A DNA stretch of 64,000 bases from Subtercola frigoramans. GTDB lineage: Bacteria > Actinomycetota > Actinomycetes > Actinomycetales > Microbacteriaceae. The DNA lies in NCBI RefSeq assembly GCF_016907385.1, contig NZ_JAFBBU010000001.1, positions 744,001-808,000 on the forward strand. The letters are read 5' to 3'. The notes under the pieces are model-generated. The model made no database searches, had not been told where the DNA came from, and saw only the letters and a program-made list of their open reading frames with translations. Both the position numbers and the translations under genes were made by a program. Below are positions 1 through 7,688 of the stretch, piece by piece (the first letter of the stretch is position 1; every line of letters starts with the position of its first letter).

Positions 1-901
1 GGAGCAGGATGCTCTTCACCGAGGGGTCGGTGGCGAGGAAGGTCTGCACGGCCGGGTCCTGGAAGGCCGCGACCAGCTTCTTGATGTTGTCACTGCCTGT
101 GAAGTTCGAGCCGATGGTGAGCTGGCCGGCGAACTCGTCTGGTGCCTGGGGCGCGAAGATCTGCTTCTCGATCGGGATGTTCGCGGCGAGGTAGTACTCG
201 GTGTAGCCCACGGCCGCGTCGAGGTCCGGCAGAGCGCGTGACTGCGCTGCGAAGTCGAGCAGGGTGAACTTCAGGTTCTTCGGGTTGGTGGCGATGTCGG
301 CCTGGGTCGCGGTGCCCTTGCCGGTGCCGGGCTTCAGGGTGATGAGGCCCGCACTGTCGAGAATCCAGAGGCCCTGCGCTTCGTTGGCCGGGTCGGAGTA
401 CAGCGAGATGGTACCGCCATCGGGGATCTGGCTCACGTCGGTGTACTTGTCGCTCCAGAGACCGAAGCCCCAGCGGAACACCGGCGTCGCCGCCTCTTCC
501 TTGAAGTCGGGGTTTGCCTCGAGAACCTGTCCGAGCCAGAGCTTGTGCTGGTAGACGGTCGCCGCGACTTCGCCGTCGCTCACAGCGCGATTGATCGTGT
601 TGCTGTCGGAGAGGCCCTTGAACTCGACCTTGATGCCGTACTTCGGGGCGACGTTGGCCGCGACGAAGTTGACCAGGGCCTGCTCAGAGGCGTTGCCCTC
701 TGCGGTGGCGACATAGAGGGTCGCTCCGGCAGTGTTGTTCGCCGACGCTGACGGGCTGAGCAGCGGGATGGTGACCGCGGCGACGACGCCGACGACCACG
801 ATGGCACCTCCGGCGATCCAGGGCCACTTCTTGCGTTTCTTGAGCTCGAATCCGTGGCCGGTTTCGGCGGCTGAGGGGGTGGTGGAGGGTGTTTCAGACA
901 T
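1..901 (-). CDS. metQ: MetQ/NlpA-type ABC substrate-binding protein (3' end cut by window edge)
   Basis: Substrate-binding component of a methionine-type importer, partnering metI and metN just upstream. About 300 codons are visible from ATG at 901; the C-terminus lies outside the window. Residues about 20-55 hold a basic stretch (ELKKRKKWPW) and one hydrophobic segment. The mature part starts with TLYVATAEGN and continues with NlpA-like stretches (EQALVNFVA, IKVEFKGL, VAATVYQHKLWL, ISLYSDPANEAQGLWIL, AVGYTEYYLAANIP). NlpA-family proteins bind methionine or related ligands. Oddity: there is no lipobox cysteine after the hydrophobic segment, so it is either an uncleaved membrane-anchored protein or is cut after SASA. 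It is the last gene of the operon, 291 nt after metI. Confidence 0.85.
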   Translation of the reverse strand, partial: MSETPSTTPSAAETGHGFELKKRKKWPWIAGGAIVVVGVVAAVTIPLLSPSASANNTAGATLYVATAEGNASEQALVNFVAANVAPKYGIKVEFKGLSDSNTINRAVSDGEVAATVYQHKLWLGQVLEANPDFKEEAATPVFRWGFGLWSDKYTDVSQIPDGGTISLYSDPANEAQGLWILDSAGLITLKPGTGKGTATQADIATNPKNLKFTLLDFAAQSRALPDLDAAVGYTEYYLAANIPIEKQIFAPQAPDEFAGQLTIGSNFTGSDNIKKLVAAFQDPAVQTFLATDPSVKSILL

Positions 902-942
902 GGGTGTAGTGCCTTTCGGGCTGCTGTGTGATCCGATGAACT

Positions 943-1011
943 CCACGGAACAGTCAGGGGGCAGGAGCACGTGCAGGCTGCACGCGACGAGCCGTGTGGA
1001 CTATTCCGTGG
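943..1011 (-). promoter_or_regulatory. Structured leader before metQ
   Basis: An inverted repeat, CCACGGAA (943-950) with TTCCGTGG (1004-1011), continues after one mismatch as AGTC/GACT. It encloses a second palindrome, GTGCAG-G-CTGCAC (971-983). It lies 42 nt upstream of the metQ start. It could stabilise or tune metQ expression relative to metNI, as intercistronic hairpins often do for binding-protein genes. I do not see the conserved core of a known SAM riboswitch, so no ligand is proposed. Confidence 0.35.
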
Positions 1012-1022
1012 CGGGGGTTTGA

Positions 1023-1062
1023 GGGGAGGGGGCTTGTGGGGAGGGGGCTTGTGGGGAGGGGG
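1023..1062. repeat. G-rich 15-bp tandem repeat (2.7 copies)
   Basis: The unit GGGGAGGGGGCTTGT is present exactly at 1023-1037 and 1038-1052, and its first ten bases recur at 1053-1062. It lies in the metI-metQ spacer. The + strand carries several G4 runs, so it could form a quadruplex; the operon mRNA would be C-rich here. Function unknown. Confidence 0.8.
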
Positions 1063-1155
1063 ATGGCGGTCGGTGAGCGACCGCTAGAGCATCACGCGGG
1101 ACGCGGGACATCGTGCTGGGGTCGCGGCGGTGAAGCGCTGAGACCCAGACCCAGA

Positions 1156-1173
1156 TCCGGACGCAAGTCCGGA
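1156..1173 (-). terminator. Small hairpin after metI (possible attenuator)
   Basis: TCCGGAC-GCAA-GTCCGGA forms a perfect 7-bp stem with a four-base loop about 20 nt past the metI stop. It is embedded in a low-complexity run of CAGACC-like repeats (1141-1200). There is no U-tract, so it may be partial or only an mRNA-processing hairpin. Transcription must sometimes continue to metQ. Confidence 0.3.
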
Positions 1174-1192
1174 CCCAGAGCCAGGCTCAGAC

Positions 1193-1975
1193 TCAGACGG
1201 GTGACGCAGCATTGGCGGACTCGATGTCGATACGGGCGACCCTGCGAGCGAAGCGGCGATCGCTGGCCGTCGAGCTGTGCGGCGTGGTGAGGCGCACCAG
1301 GGCATCGCCGACCAGCTGCACGGCTGCGACGAGGGCGACGAGGATGATGATCGTCGCGAGCATGACCTGGTTGTCGAAGCGCTGGTAGCCGTACGTGATC
1401 GCGACATAACCGATGCCACCGGCGCCGATCGTGCCGGCGATCGCAGAGTACTCGATCATGGCGATGGTGTTGATCGTCAGGCCACCGATGAGCGAGGGCA
1501 CGGCTTCACCGAGCTGCGCCGTGCGGATGATCTGGAAGCTCGACCCGCCGGAGGCCTTCGCGACCTTCACCAGCGAGGGCGGAACACTGCGCAGCGAGTT
1601 CTCGACGATTCGCGTGAAGAACGCGATGCCGGCGACCGACATTGGCACGACGGCAGCCGCGATACCGATGTTCGTACCAGTGATGAGCCGGGTGAACGGA
1701 ATGATCGCGACCATCAAAATGAGAAACGGCAGCGACCGCCCGACACTCACGATCCAGCTGAGCGCGCTGTGCAGGGCAGGGTTCGGAAAGAGACCGTCAC
1801 GGGCGAGGTTGTGGATTATCGCCCCGAGTGGCACGCCGACGACCACGACGATCGCCATCACGATGCCCACCATGATCAGGGTCTCGCCGAGCGCAGGCAG
1901 CACGAGGGCGGGGATCTGCGCGAGCGGCACGTCGTTGTTGGCGAGCACGGCGCTCGCGAGAGTCGCGGCGCTCAT
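1193..1975 (-). CDS. metI: Methionine-type ABC transporter permease MetI
   Basis: Membrane-spanning subunit of a MetNIQ importer, 260 aa, in the range of MetI proteins (about 215-260). Several hydrophobic helices are visible (LPALGETLIMVGIVMAIVVV, ALSWIVSVGRSLPFLILMV, IAAAVVPMSVAGIAFFTRIV). The cytoplasmic coupling segment near EASGG-like VAKASGGSSFQIIRTAQLGEA and the helix TINTIAMIEYSAIAGTIGAG are typical of the family. The ATG overlaps the metN stop by 4 nt (ATGA), which implies translational coupling. The C-terminal 40 residues are hydrophilic and probably variable. Confidence 0.93.
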   Translation of the reverse strand: MSAATLASAVLANNDVPLAQIPALVLPALGETLIMVGIVMAIVVVVGVPLGAIIHNLARDGLFPNPALHSALSWIVSVGRSLPFLILMVAIIPFTRLITGTNIGIAAAVVPMSVAGIAFFTRIVENSLRSVPPSLVKVAKASGGSSFQIIRTAQLGEAVPSLIGGLTINTIAMIEYSAIAGTIGAGGIGYVAITYGYQRFDNQVMLATIIILVALVAAVQLVGDALVRLTTPHSSTASDRRFARRVARIDIESANAASPV

Positions 1976-3102
1976 GCGGCGAACTCCTTCTCAGAATCCG
2001 CTGCGTTAGTAGCGGCGGAGCTGCTGCCCGCTGGTTGACTAGCGGCGGAGCTGCGTATCGAAACCTCGGTGTCGTGCGCGGGGGTTTCGACACGGACTTC
2101 GGCCTGCGAAACCGGCGACTCCGCAGGCGTGAGCCGGGCATCCAGACCCAACCGCCGGGCGGCATCGACGACGGCCTGCTGGCTCGAGGCGCGGAGCCCC
2201 ACACTCGCGTGCCCGACGATGGCGCCGTTGATGGTCTCGATGGAGGCGCCGAGGAGCGAGACGGGCGTCGAGAGTTCGGTTGAGAGTCGAGTGACCCAGT
2301 CCGCGGGAACCCCCGCCGAGGTGTAACTGACGAACCAGGTGGTCTCGTCGACGGCTGCCTCGAGTGCGGGCTTCGCCGGGTTGAGCGCCTTACCCAGATC
2401 GGAAGCCGGGTCACGCAGCAGGTCGACGACACGGCCCGATTCGACGATGTGGCCGTGGTCGAGGCGGGCGACGGAGTCGGCGACCTGCAGGACGGTCTGC
2501 ATCTCGTGGGTGATGAAGAGGATCGAGAGGCCGAGGTCGTCGCGCAGCTCCTTCAGCAGCGAGGTGATCGAGGTGGTCGATTCGGGGTCGAGCCCCGAGG
2601 TCGCTTCATCGGCCAGCAGAACCGTCGGCTTCAGGGCGAGAGCGCGGGCGATGCCGACGCGCTGGCGCTGGCCGCCGGAGAGCTGGTGAGGAAAGTAGTC
2701 GGCGCGTGCCGAGAGGCCCACGCGATCCAGAAGCTCGGCGACCCGCTTCTTCGAGTCCCGGCGGGTCACGCCCAGGTAGCCGAGCGGCAGGGCGATGTTC
2801 TCGGCTGCCGTGCGACGGCTGAACAGCCCGTCGGACTGGAAGACGGTGCCGATTCGGCGTCGAGCGGCACGCAACTGCGCCTCGCTGAGCTGGGACAGGT
2901 TCTCGCCGTTCACCACGACGGAGCCGGAGGTGGGGCGCTCGAGAAGGTTGACGCACTGCGCCAGGGTGCTCTTGCCTGCTCCACTCGGGCCCACGACGGC
3001 GAAGATCTCGCCGGGTGCCACGCTGAAGTCGAGGTTGTCGAGCACGGTCACGGCAGTATCGCCGTGACCGTAGACCTTCGTCAGCTTCTCGAGAGTGATC
3101 AC
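1972..3102 (-). CDS. metN: Methionine-type ABC transporter ATP-binding protein MetN
   Basis: Powers the MetNIQ importer. Walker A GPSGAGKST is at residues 38-46, signature LSGGQ at 141-145, Walker B VLLADEATS at 161-169 and the switch histidine near 199. A NIL-type ligand-sensing domain covers roughly residues 255-335 (ETTWFVSYTSAGVPADWV onward); in known MetN proteins it binds methionine and inhibits transport. Total 376 aa. The last about 40 residues are low-complexity, and residues about 347-359 are encoded by a dispersed repeat (2030-2065), so the tail appears to be acquired from repeat DNA. The start overlaps the upstream monooxygenase stop by 4 nt. Confidence 0.94.
   Translation of the reverse strand: MITLEKLTKVYGHGDTAVTVLDNLDFSVAPGEIFAVVGPSGAGKSTLAQCVNLLERPTSGSVVVNGENLSQLSEAQLRAARRRIGTVFQSDGLFSRRTAAENIALPLGYLGVTRRDSKKRVAELLDRVGLSARADYFPHQLSGGQRQRVGIARALALKPTVLLADEATSGLDPESTTSITSLLKELRDDLGLSILFITHEMQTVLQVADSVARLDHGHIVESGRVVDLLRDPASDLGKALNPAKPALEAAVDETTWFVSYTSAGVPADWVTRLSTELSTPVSLLGASIETINGAIVGHASVGLRASSQQAVVDAARRLGLDARLTPAESPVSQAEVRVETPAHDTEVSIRSSAASQPAGSSSAATNAADSEKEFAA
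2030..2065. repeat. Dispersed repeat copy A (inside metN)
   Basis: The element starts GCTGGTTGACTAG and ends CGTATCGAAACC, matching arms of the elements at 43201-43288 and 56521-56610. Here it is read through as metN codons. A 14-bp direct repeat, AGCGGCGGAGCTGC, also occurs at 2011-2024 and 2041-2054, as if part of the element had duplicated. This is a repeat family of actinobacterial REP type. Confidence 0.7.
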
Positions 3103-4478
3103 GTGACCGGCACCCCGACGCGATACTGGGCACCGAGGTGCTCTTCAGGCAGGCGGTCGCCGCGTCCGTGGAGCTTGTTGCGCAGGGTGCCCTCGACGTA
3201 GTCCGTCTGGTAGGCGCCGCGCTTCTGCAGCTCGGGGATGACAAACTCGACCACGTCTTCGAAAGTGCCGGGGGTGATGGCGTAGGCCAGGTTGAACCCG
3301 TCGACGTCGGTGTCTTCCACCCACTCCTGCAGGTGGTCGGCGACCTCGGTCGGCGAGCCGACGACGAACGGGCCGAGGCCGCCGATCGCGCCGAGCTTGG
3401 CGATGTCGCGCACCTTCCACTCGCTGCCGTCTTCGTTCGCGGCCTGGAAGTTGGCGACGGTTGACTGGATCGCGTTGCTCTTGACATTGCCGATCGGCTC
3501 GTCGAGGTCGTACTGCGAGAGGTCGATGCCCATCCAGCCCGACATGAACACGAGCGCACCCTCTTCACTGGCGTAGCTCAGGTAGTCGGCATGCTTGGCC
3601 TTGGCCTTCTCGGTCGTCTCATCAACGATGATCGTGAGGAGCGTGTAGATCTTCGCGCTGTACCGGTCGCGACCGGCCGCTTCGAGAGCATCACGGATCT
3701 TGCCCACGGTCTCCTTCAGGCCGGCCTTGGTCGATGACGCTACGAAGATCGCCTCCGCGTTGCCCGCAGCGAATTCGATGCCGCGGGGCGAGGCGCCGGC
3801 CTGGTAGATCACCGGTGTGCGCTGGGTCGACGGCTCAGAGAGGTGGATGCCCGGAACGGTGAAGTGCGTGCCGTAGTGCCCGATTTCGTGCACCTTGCTC
3901 GGGTCGGTGAAGACCCCCGACTCGCGGTCGCGGATGACGGCATCGTCTTCCCACGAGCCTTCCCACAGCTTGTAGAGCACCTCGAGGTACTCGTCGGCGA
4001 CGTCGTAGCGCTCGTCGTGCTCGAGCTGGTCGTCGTGACCCATGTTGCGTGCGGCGCTGGGCAGGTACCCCGTCACGACGTTCCAGCCGACGCGGCCGTT
4101 CGTGAGGTGGTCGAGCGTCGACATGCGGCGGGCGAACGGGTACGGATGCTCGTAGGCCGTGCCGGCGGTGATTCCGAACCCGAGGTTCTCGGTGACCGCG
4201 GCCATGGCCGAGACCAGCAGAATGGGGTCGTTGACCGGAACCTGCGCGCCGTGGCGGATGGCGGCCTCATTCGAGCCGCCGTAGACGTCATATGTGCCCA
4301 GCACATCGGCGATGAAGATGCCGTCGAACTTGCCGCGTTCGAGCAGTTTCGCGAGCTCGGTCCAGTAGGAGATCTGCTTGTAGCGCCACGACTGGTCCTG
4401 GGGGTGACGCCACATTCCAGAGGACTGGTGGGCGACGCAGTTCATGTCGAAGGCGTTGAAACGAATCTGTCGGGTCAT
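3099..4478 (-). CDS. NtaA/SnaA/DszA-family FMN-dependent monooxygenase
   Basis: A bacterial-luciferase-fold flavin monooxygenase of 459 aa that oxidises a small organic substrate using FMNH2 supplied by a reductase. Family-typical stretches are FNAFDMNCVAHQSSGMWRHP at the N-terminus, LLERGKFDGIFIADVLG, NPL-like VNDPILLVSAMAAVTENLGF, the motif TLDHLTNGRVGWNVVTGYL, and YQAGASPRGIEFAAGNAEAIF. The start is placed at ATG 4478 because the family begins near here; a GTG at 4526 would add 16 residues and is preceded by a purine-rich tract. It is the first gene of an operon with metN-metI-metQ (4-nt overlap), so the substrate is probably an organosulfur compound. That is inference from context. Confidence 0.88.
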   Translation of the reverse strand: MTRQIRFNAFDMNCVAHQSSGMWRHPQDQSWRYKQISYWTELAKLLERGKFDGIFIADVLGTYDVYGGSNEAAIRHGAQVPVNDPILLVSAMAAVTENLGFGITAGTAYEHPYPFARRMSTLDHLTNGRVGWNVVTGYLPSAARNMGHDDQLEHDERYDVADEYLEVLYKLWEGSWEDDAVIRDRESGVFTDPSKVHEIGHYGTHFTVPGIHLSEPSTQRTPVIYQAGASPRGIEFAAGNAEAIFVASSTKAGLKETVGKIRDALEAAGRDRYSAKIYTLLTIIVDETTEKAKAKHADYLSYASEEGALVFMSGWMGIDLSQYDLDEPIGNVKSNAIQSTVANFQAANEDGSEWKVRDIAKLGAIGGLGPFVVGSPTEVADHLQEWVEDTDVDGFNLAYAITPGTFEDVVEFVIPELQKRGAYQTDYVEGTLRNKLHGRGDRLPEEHLGAQYRVGVPVT

Positions 4479-4642
4479 GAGGCTATAGTGCGCGAGATCC
4501 GCGGGCAGTGCGCGCCGTGCTGCCACAAACCGTCACATTCCCCCCGCGCAGACCGTGCATACGGCCTCGGCAGCGCACGGTTTGCTTCGGTGTCTCGGCT
4601 TAAGCGAGCATCCCTGCCAGCCCTCACGGGACGACGGGAGAA

Positions 4643-4701
4643 CGGGCGGAGCTGGGCCAACATCCCGGGATATCGGGCGGATGTCGGCCCTGCTCCGCCC
4701 G
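4643..4701 (-). terminator. Long inverted repeat, probable terminator
   Basis: Two 21-nt arms (4643-4663, 4681-4701) are complementary except for one mismatch and one G-U pair; the core is GGGCGGAGC with GCTCCGCCC. The loop is 17 nt. It lies 39 nt after the stop of the membrane-protein gene on the minus strand and before the monooxygenase operon, where a terminator is expected. It has no U-tract. The 261-base gap 4479-4739 otherwise shows no gene. Confidence 0.55.
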
Positions 4702-4739
4702 ATCTACCGTGGCCGGCGTGTGGCTCGGGCACAGGGGCG

Positions 4740-5639
4740 TCAGAGGCGGAGGAGCGGGATGCCGGCCAGGGCCTCCCACGTCACGAAGACGAGTGCCGCG
4801 AGGTAGCTACCCATGACGACGCGCATGACGGTGAGTCGCGTGCCCGGGGAACGAAGCGCCCGAACCCGCGTCGACAGCAGTTCGAGGGCCGCTGCGACCA
4901 ACGGGATGATCTGCAGGGCGTGCATCCCGACGAAGTGGGGAATCCGCAGGTCGCCGCCCACCGTGCTCCAGCCGAGCAGAGGCAACCCCGGCCCGCCGTC
5001 TGGCACGCCGACCGTGTGGGCGCCGACAATGCCGTGGTAGTCGGCCAGCTGCGTTGCCGTCGGGCCCGTCATGAGGAACGCGAGCCCCATGCCCACCAGG
5101 GCGATGATCAGACCGGAGCGGATTGCGAGTGTTCGGGCTAGGTCGCCCAGGTCAGTGCGGAACAGCAACACCGCCACGGGGACAGCCGCGCTCCAGACGA
5201 TGACGATCGAGACGGCCATCACTGCCCAGACGGCTGTCTGCAGTGGCGTCGACACGTTGAAATGGCTCGTCGTGTCGGCAGCCGCGGCCGAGACGATGAT
5301 CACGATCTCGATGGCCAGAAAGACGGCCGCCGTCGTGCCTGTCCACCAGGCGACGCGCTGGACCCGCCGCGAACCCCGCACCAATCCGATGAGCCAGGAG
5401 AGGGAGAGGGAGTAGACGAAGACCGACGTCGCGAACTTGAATGGCTTCGCCCAGAGCGGTGCCCCTGTGATGATCCGCGGGTCGGCGAAGATACCGACCA
5501 GAGACCAGACGGCGAGTGCTGCCATCGCCAGCGCTACCACGAGGAGTGGTCGGTGCCAGGTCACGCGGCGCAGCGTCAGGTTCCGGAGTGTGGAGGAGGA
5601 CGAGTCGGTCGCAGAGTGAAGATCAGTCATGGCGGTCAC
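4740..5639 (-). CDS. Polytopic membrane protein of unknown function
   Basis: A 299-aa integral membrane protein with about seven hydrophobic segments (PLLVVALAMAALAVWSLVGI, ATSVFVYSLSLSWLIGLV, AAVFLAIEIVIIVSAAAA, TAVWAVMAVSIVIVWSAAVP, LIIALVGMGLAFLMTGPTA, IPHFVGMHALQIIPLVAAAL, VVMGSYLAALVFVTWEALAG). I do not recognise a named family. The conserved-looking HF-x-GMH and WAKPFKF stretches may be functional. Start GTG 5639 overlaps the merR stop (GTGA) and has GGAAGGA five bases upstream; an internal ATG at 5630 is the alternative. Co-transcribed with the MerR gene, so it is probably the regulator's target. Confidence 0.75.
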   Translation of the reverse strand: MTAMTDLHSATDSSSSTLRNLTLRRVTWHRPLLVVALAMAALAVWSLVGIFADPRIITGAPLWAKPFKFATSVFVYSLSLSWLIGLVRGSRRVQRVAWWTGTTAAVFLAIEIVIIVSAAAADTTSHFNVSTPLQTAVWAVMAVSIVIVWSAAVPVAVLLFRTDLGDLARTLAIRSGLIIALVGMGLAFLMTGPTATQLADYHGIVGAHTVGVPDGGPGLPLLGWSTVGGDLRIPHFVGMHALQIIPLVAAALELLSTRVRALRSPGTRLTVMRVVMGSYLAALVFVTWEALAGIPLLRL

Positions 5640-6259
5640 ACGGTTCCTTCCGGTGAATAGCGTTGATGGGTGACATGTTCCTGGGCGATCCGGCGAAGCG
5701 CCGCAAAGAGCGCATCGCCGAGAACGGTGCCGACGACCACCGTCTCCGCCTGCGATTCGCGCGACTGGCGCGTTTCGATCTCGTCGAGGTCGGCCTCGGC
5801 GGCGAGCAGGGCGGCAGTCTTGTAGCGGGCGAACCAGCCCCGATCATCCCGTTGGCCCACGGCCTCGAAGGTGCTGAGCACCCGGCCGGCAGCCAGACGC
5901 CCGGGATTGGTGGGCTGGTAAGCCCAATCGGAGACAAGAGTGTCGATGCGCTGCAGTGCGGAGGGGTCGAGCTGTTCGGCGTCGAGCGCCTCAGAAACAG
6001 TATTCTGTGCAATCTCGAACGTCTCGGCGAGCGTGGCGTCGGAGTAGATGGAGTCGATGACCCCACGCGCTGAGGCAACGCTCAGCCCGCCGACATCGAG
6101 GAGTGCGCGAATGAGCCGCAATCGGCGAACATGCTCCTCGTCGTAACTCGCCTGGTTGGGGCTGCTCGCGACGCCCGCCTGCAGCAGTCCTTCGCGCAGG
6201 TAGAACTTGATGGTGGCCACGGGCACTTCGGCCAAGGAACTCAACTCCGACATCTTCAT
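5636..6259 (-). CDS. MerR-family transcriptional regulator
   Basis: A 207-aa DNA-binding regulator. The N-terminal winged-helix region fits MerR proteins: MKMSELSSLAEVPVATIKFY, LREGLLQAG, YDEEHVRRLRLIRALLDVGG. MerR proteins remodel promoters with over-long spacers. The C-terminal part (residues about 75-207) is helical and contains no cysteine cluster, so metal sensing is not supported. The effector is unknown. It is translationally coupled to the membrane-protein gene behind it and carries a palindrome directly upstream, consistent with autoregulation. Confidence 0.88.
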   Translation of the reverse strand: MKMSELSSLAEVPVATIKFYLREGLLQAGVASSPNQASYDEEHVRRLRLIRALLDVGGLSVASARGVIDSIYSDATLAETFEIAQNTVSEALDAEQLDPSALQRIDTLVSDWAYQPTNPGRLAAGRVLSTFEAVGQRDDRGWFARYKTAALLAAEADLDEIETRQSRESQAETVVVGTVLGDALFAALRRIAQEHVTHQRYSPEGTV

Positions 6260-6262
6260 AAC

Positions 6263-6285
6263 GGATACTATAACTATCCGATAGT
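6263..6285. promoter_or_regulatory. Candidate MerR operator
   Basis: ACTATC-C-GATAGT (6273-6285) is a perfect interrupted palindrome. It overlaps a second pair, GGATA (6263-6267) with TATCC (6275-6279). It starts 4 nt upstream of the merR ATG in an AT-rich block unlike the surrounding DNA, the expected place for an autoregulatory site. Confidence 0.55.
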
Positions 6286-6380
6286 GTCACTGTCTATAGC
6301 TTCGCGAGACTTTTGTCGGAGATGAGCGCGTCGCCCCCCGATGCGTCGACGTGTTCGCTCTGCTCCGACGAAAGTCCTGT

Positions 6381-7355
6381 CTAGGCGGAGATGTCGGCCA
6401 GGCTCGGCGGGTTCGCACCAGAGCGCGACACGGTGATGGCGGCGCAGTCGATCGCGAAACTGCCGAGACGAGTGAGCGTCTCGGCGGTGAAGGCCGAGCC
6501 GTCGACGAGGGATTCGGCCGTGGTGCCTTCGCCGAGCATCCGGAGCAGCGTGTGGATCGACGCGCTCATGAAGGAGTCGCCCGCGCCGATGGTGTCTGCC
6601 ACGACCACACGCCTGCCGGGCAGGTCGATGGTCGCGAGATCAGAGACGAGCAGGGCACCGGATGCCCCGCGGGTCATGATCGCAAGCGACGGCCCCAGCG
6701 TGAGAATGTGGCCGAGCACCTCGGCGGGTGCCAGTGCAGGGTAGAGCCACTCGGCGTCTTCGTCACTGAGCTTCACCACGGTGGAGAGCGCCATCAGGTC
6801 TTCGGCTGTTGATCGTGCAGCCTCGACGGCGCCGAGGAGGGATGGGCGGATGTTCGGGTCGAACGTGACGATCGTGCCCACGGGCGTTTCGGCGAGGAGG
6901 CGCCGCACGTCTGAGGCGCCCGGGGTGAGGAAGGCGGCGATCGAACCGGTGTGCACGAGTGCGGTTGCGGGCAGTTCTCTGACGAATTCGAGTGACCAGC
7001 GGATGTCGAATTCGTAGGTGGCTGCGCCGGACTCGTCGAGCAGCGCGGTACCTGTCGAGGTCGGCTCGTCGATGATGGAGCCCGGAAAGAAGGCGACGCC
7101 CGAGCCTTCGATGTGCTGCTTCAGTTCGCCCCCGCGCACGTCGCTGCCGATGCGGGTGACCAGCTCGACAGCGTCACCAAGCCGAGCCAGGCCGATGGCG
7201 ACGTTCATGGGGGAGCCGCCGGGATGTTCGGAGACACCGTTCGGACTGATCACGATATCGGTCAGGGCCTCGCCGATCACGATGACCGGCCCGGCCGTTC
7301 TCGCTGGTAGTGCTGGGGCCGCTGGCTGCGCGGCGGAGTCTGATTCAGAGGTCAC
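6381..7355 (-). CDS. PfkB-family sugar kinase (fructokinase-like)
   Basis: ATP-dependent sugar kinase of 324 aa in the ribokinase/PfkB family. The N-terminal substrate motif is seen as GEALTDIV and HPGGSPMNVAIGLARLG. The C-terminal signature DTIGAGDSFMSA carries the catalytic aspartate and anion-hole glycines. FDPNIRPSLL, typical of fructokinase/KDG-kinase members, sits mid-protein. It is the distal gene of the lacI-ABM-pfkB arm, opposite a sugar ABC importer, so it probably phosphorylates the imported sugar. Start is GTG 7355 with AGAAAGGA upstream. The sugar cannot be fixed from sequence; fructose is a reasonable guess. Confidence 0.88.
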   Translation of the reverse strand: MTSESDSAAQPAAPALPARTAGPVIVIGEALTDIVISPNGVSEHPGGSPMNVAIGLARLGDAVELVTRIGSDVRGGELKQHIEGSGVAFFPGSIIDEPTSTGTALLDESGAATYEFDIRWSLEFVRELPATALVHTGSIAAFLTPGASDVRRLLAETPVGTIVTFDPNIRPSLLGAVEAARSTAEDLMALSTVVKLSDEDAEWLYPALAPAEVLGHILTLGPSLAIMTRGASGALLVSDLATIDLPGRRVVVADTIGAGDSFMSASIHTLLRMLGEGTTAESLVDGSAFTAETLTRLGSFAIDCAAITVSRSGANPPSLADISA

Positions 7356-7382
7356 GGTGTCGGATCCTTTCTGCTGCGAGCA

Positions 7383-7688
7383 TCAGGCGGGGAAGACGCC
7401 GATGGGGTCGAGCATGGTCAATTGTGACTGTCCACCGGTGATGAGGGAAGTCAGCTTTCTGTTGAACTCGAGGCCGTGAGCGCTGGCGAGGTGCGTGTCG
7501 AAGGCGAGTTGATCGCGATAGAGCTCGTAGACGAAAACCGAGTGCGGGTCGCTGGCTAGGCGATGGGGGTCGAATCGCAGATTCCCGGGTTCAGTACGCA
7601 CGACCGTCGCGAATTCGTCGATGAGCGAAGACACTGCGGCAGCATTGCCGGCTGAGGCGGTGAACTCCGCGTAGAGGGCGATTGTCAT
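7383..7688 (-). CDS. ABM-domain (YgiN-like) small protein
   Basis: A 101-aa dimeric alpha-beta barrel protein of the antibiotic biosynthesis monooxygenase (ABM) superfamily. The family pattern is visible: MTIALYAEFTASAG, then SLIDEFATVVRTEPGNLRFD, then VFVYELYRDQLAFDTHLAS. Members act as quinol monooxygenases, sugar mutarotases or unknown small-molecule enzymes, so the function is open. The start ATG overlaps the lacI stop by 4 nt, so it belongs to the sugar operon and may process the sugar or an aldehyde by-product. Confidence 0.8.
   Translation of the reverse strand: MTIALYAEFTASAGNAAAVSSLIDEFATVVRTEPGNLRFDPHRLASDPHSVFVYELYRDQLAFDTHLASAHGLEFNRKLTSLITGGQSQLTMLDPIGVFPA

Noticed and set aside
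902..1192. SAM-type riboswitch before metQ
   Set aside because: Hairpins are present but I cannot match the conserved core of SAM-I, SAM-II or SAM-IV aptamers.
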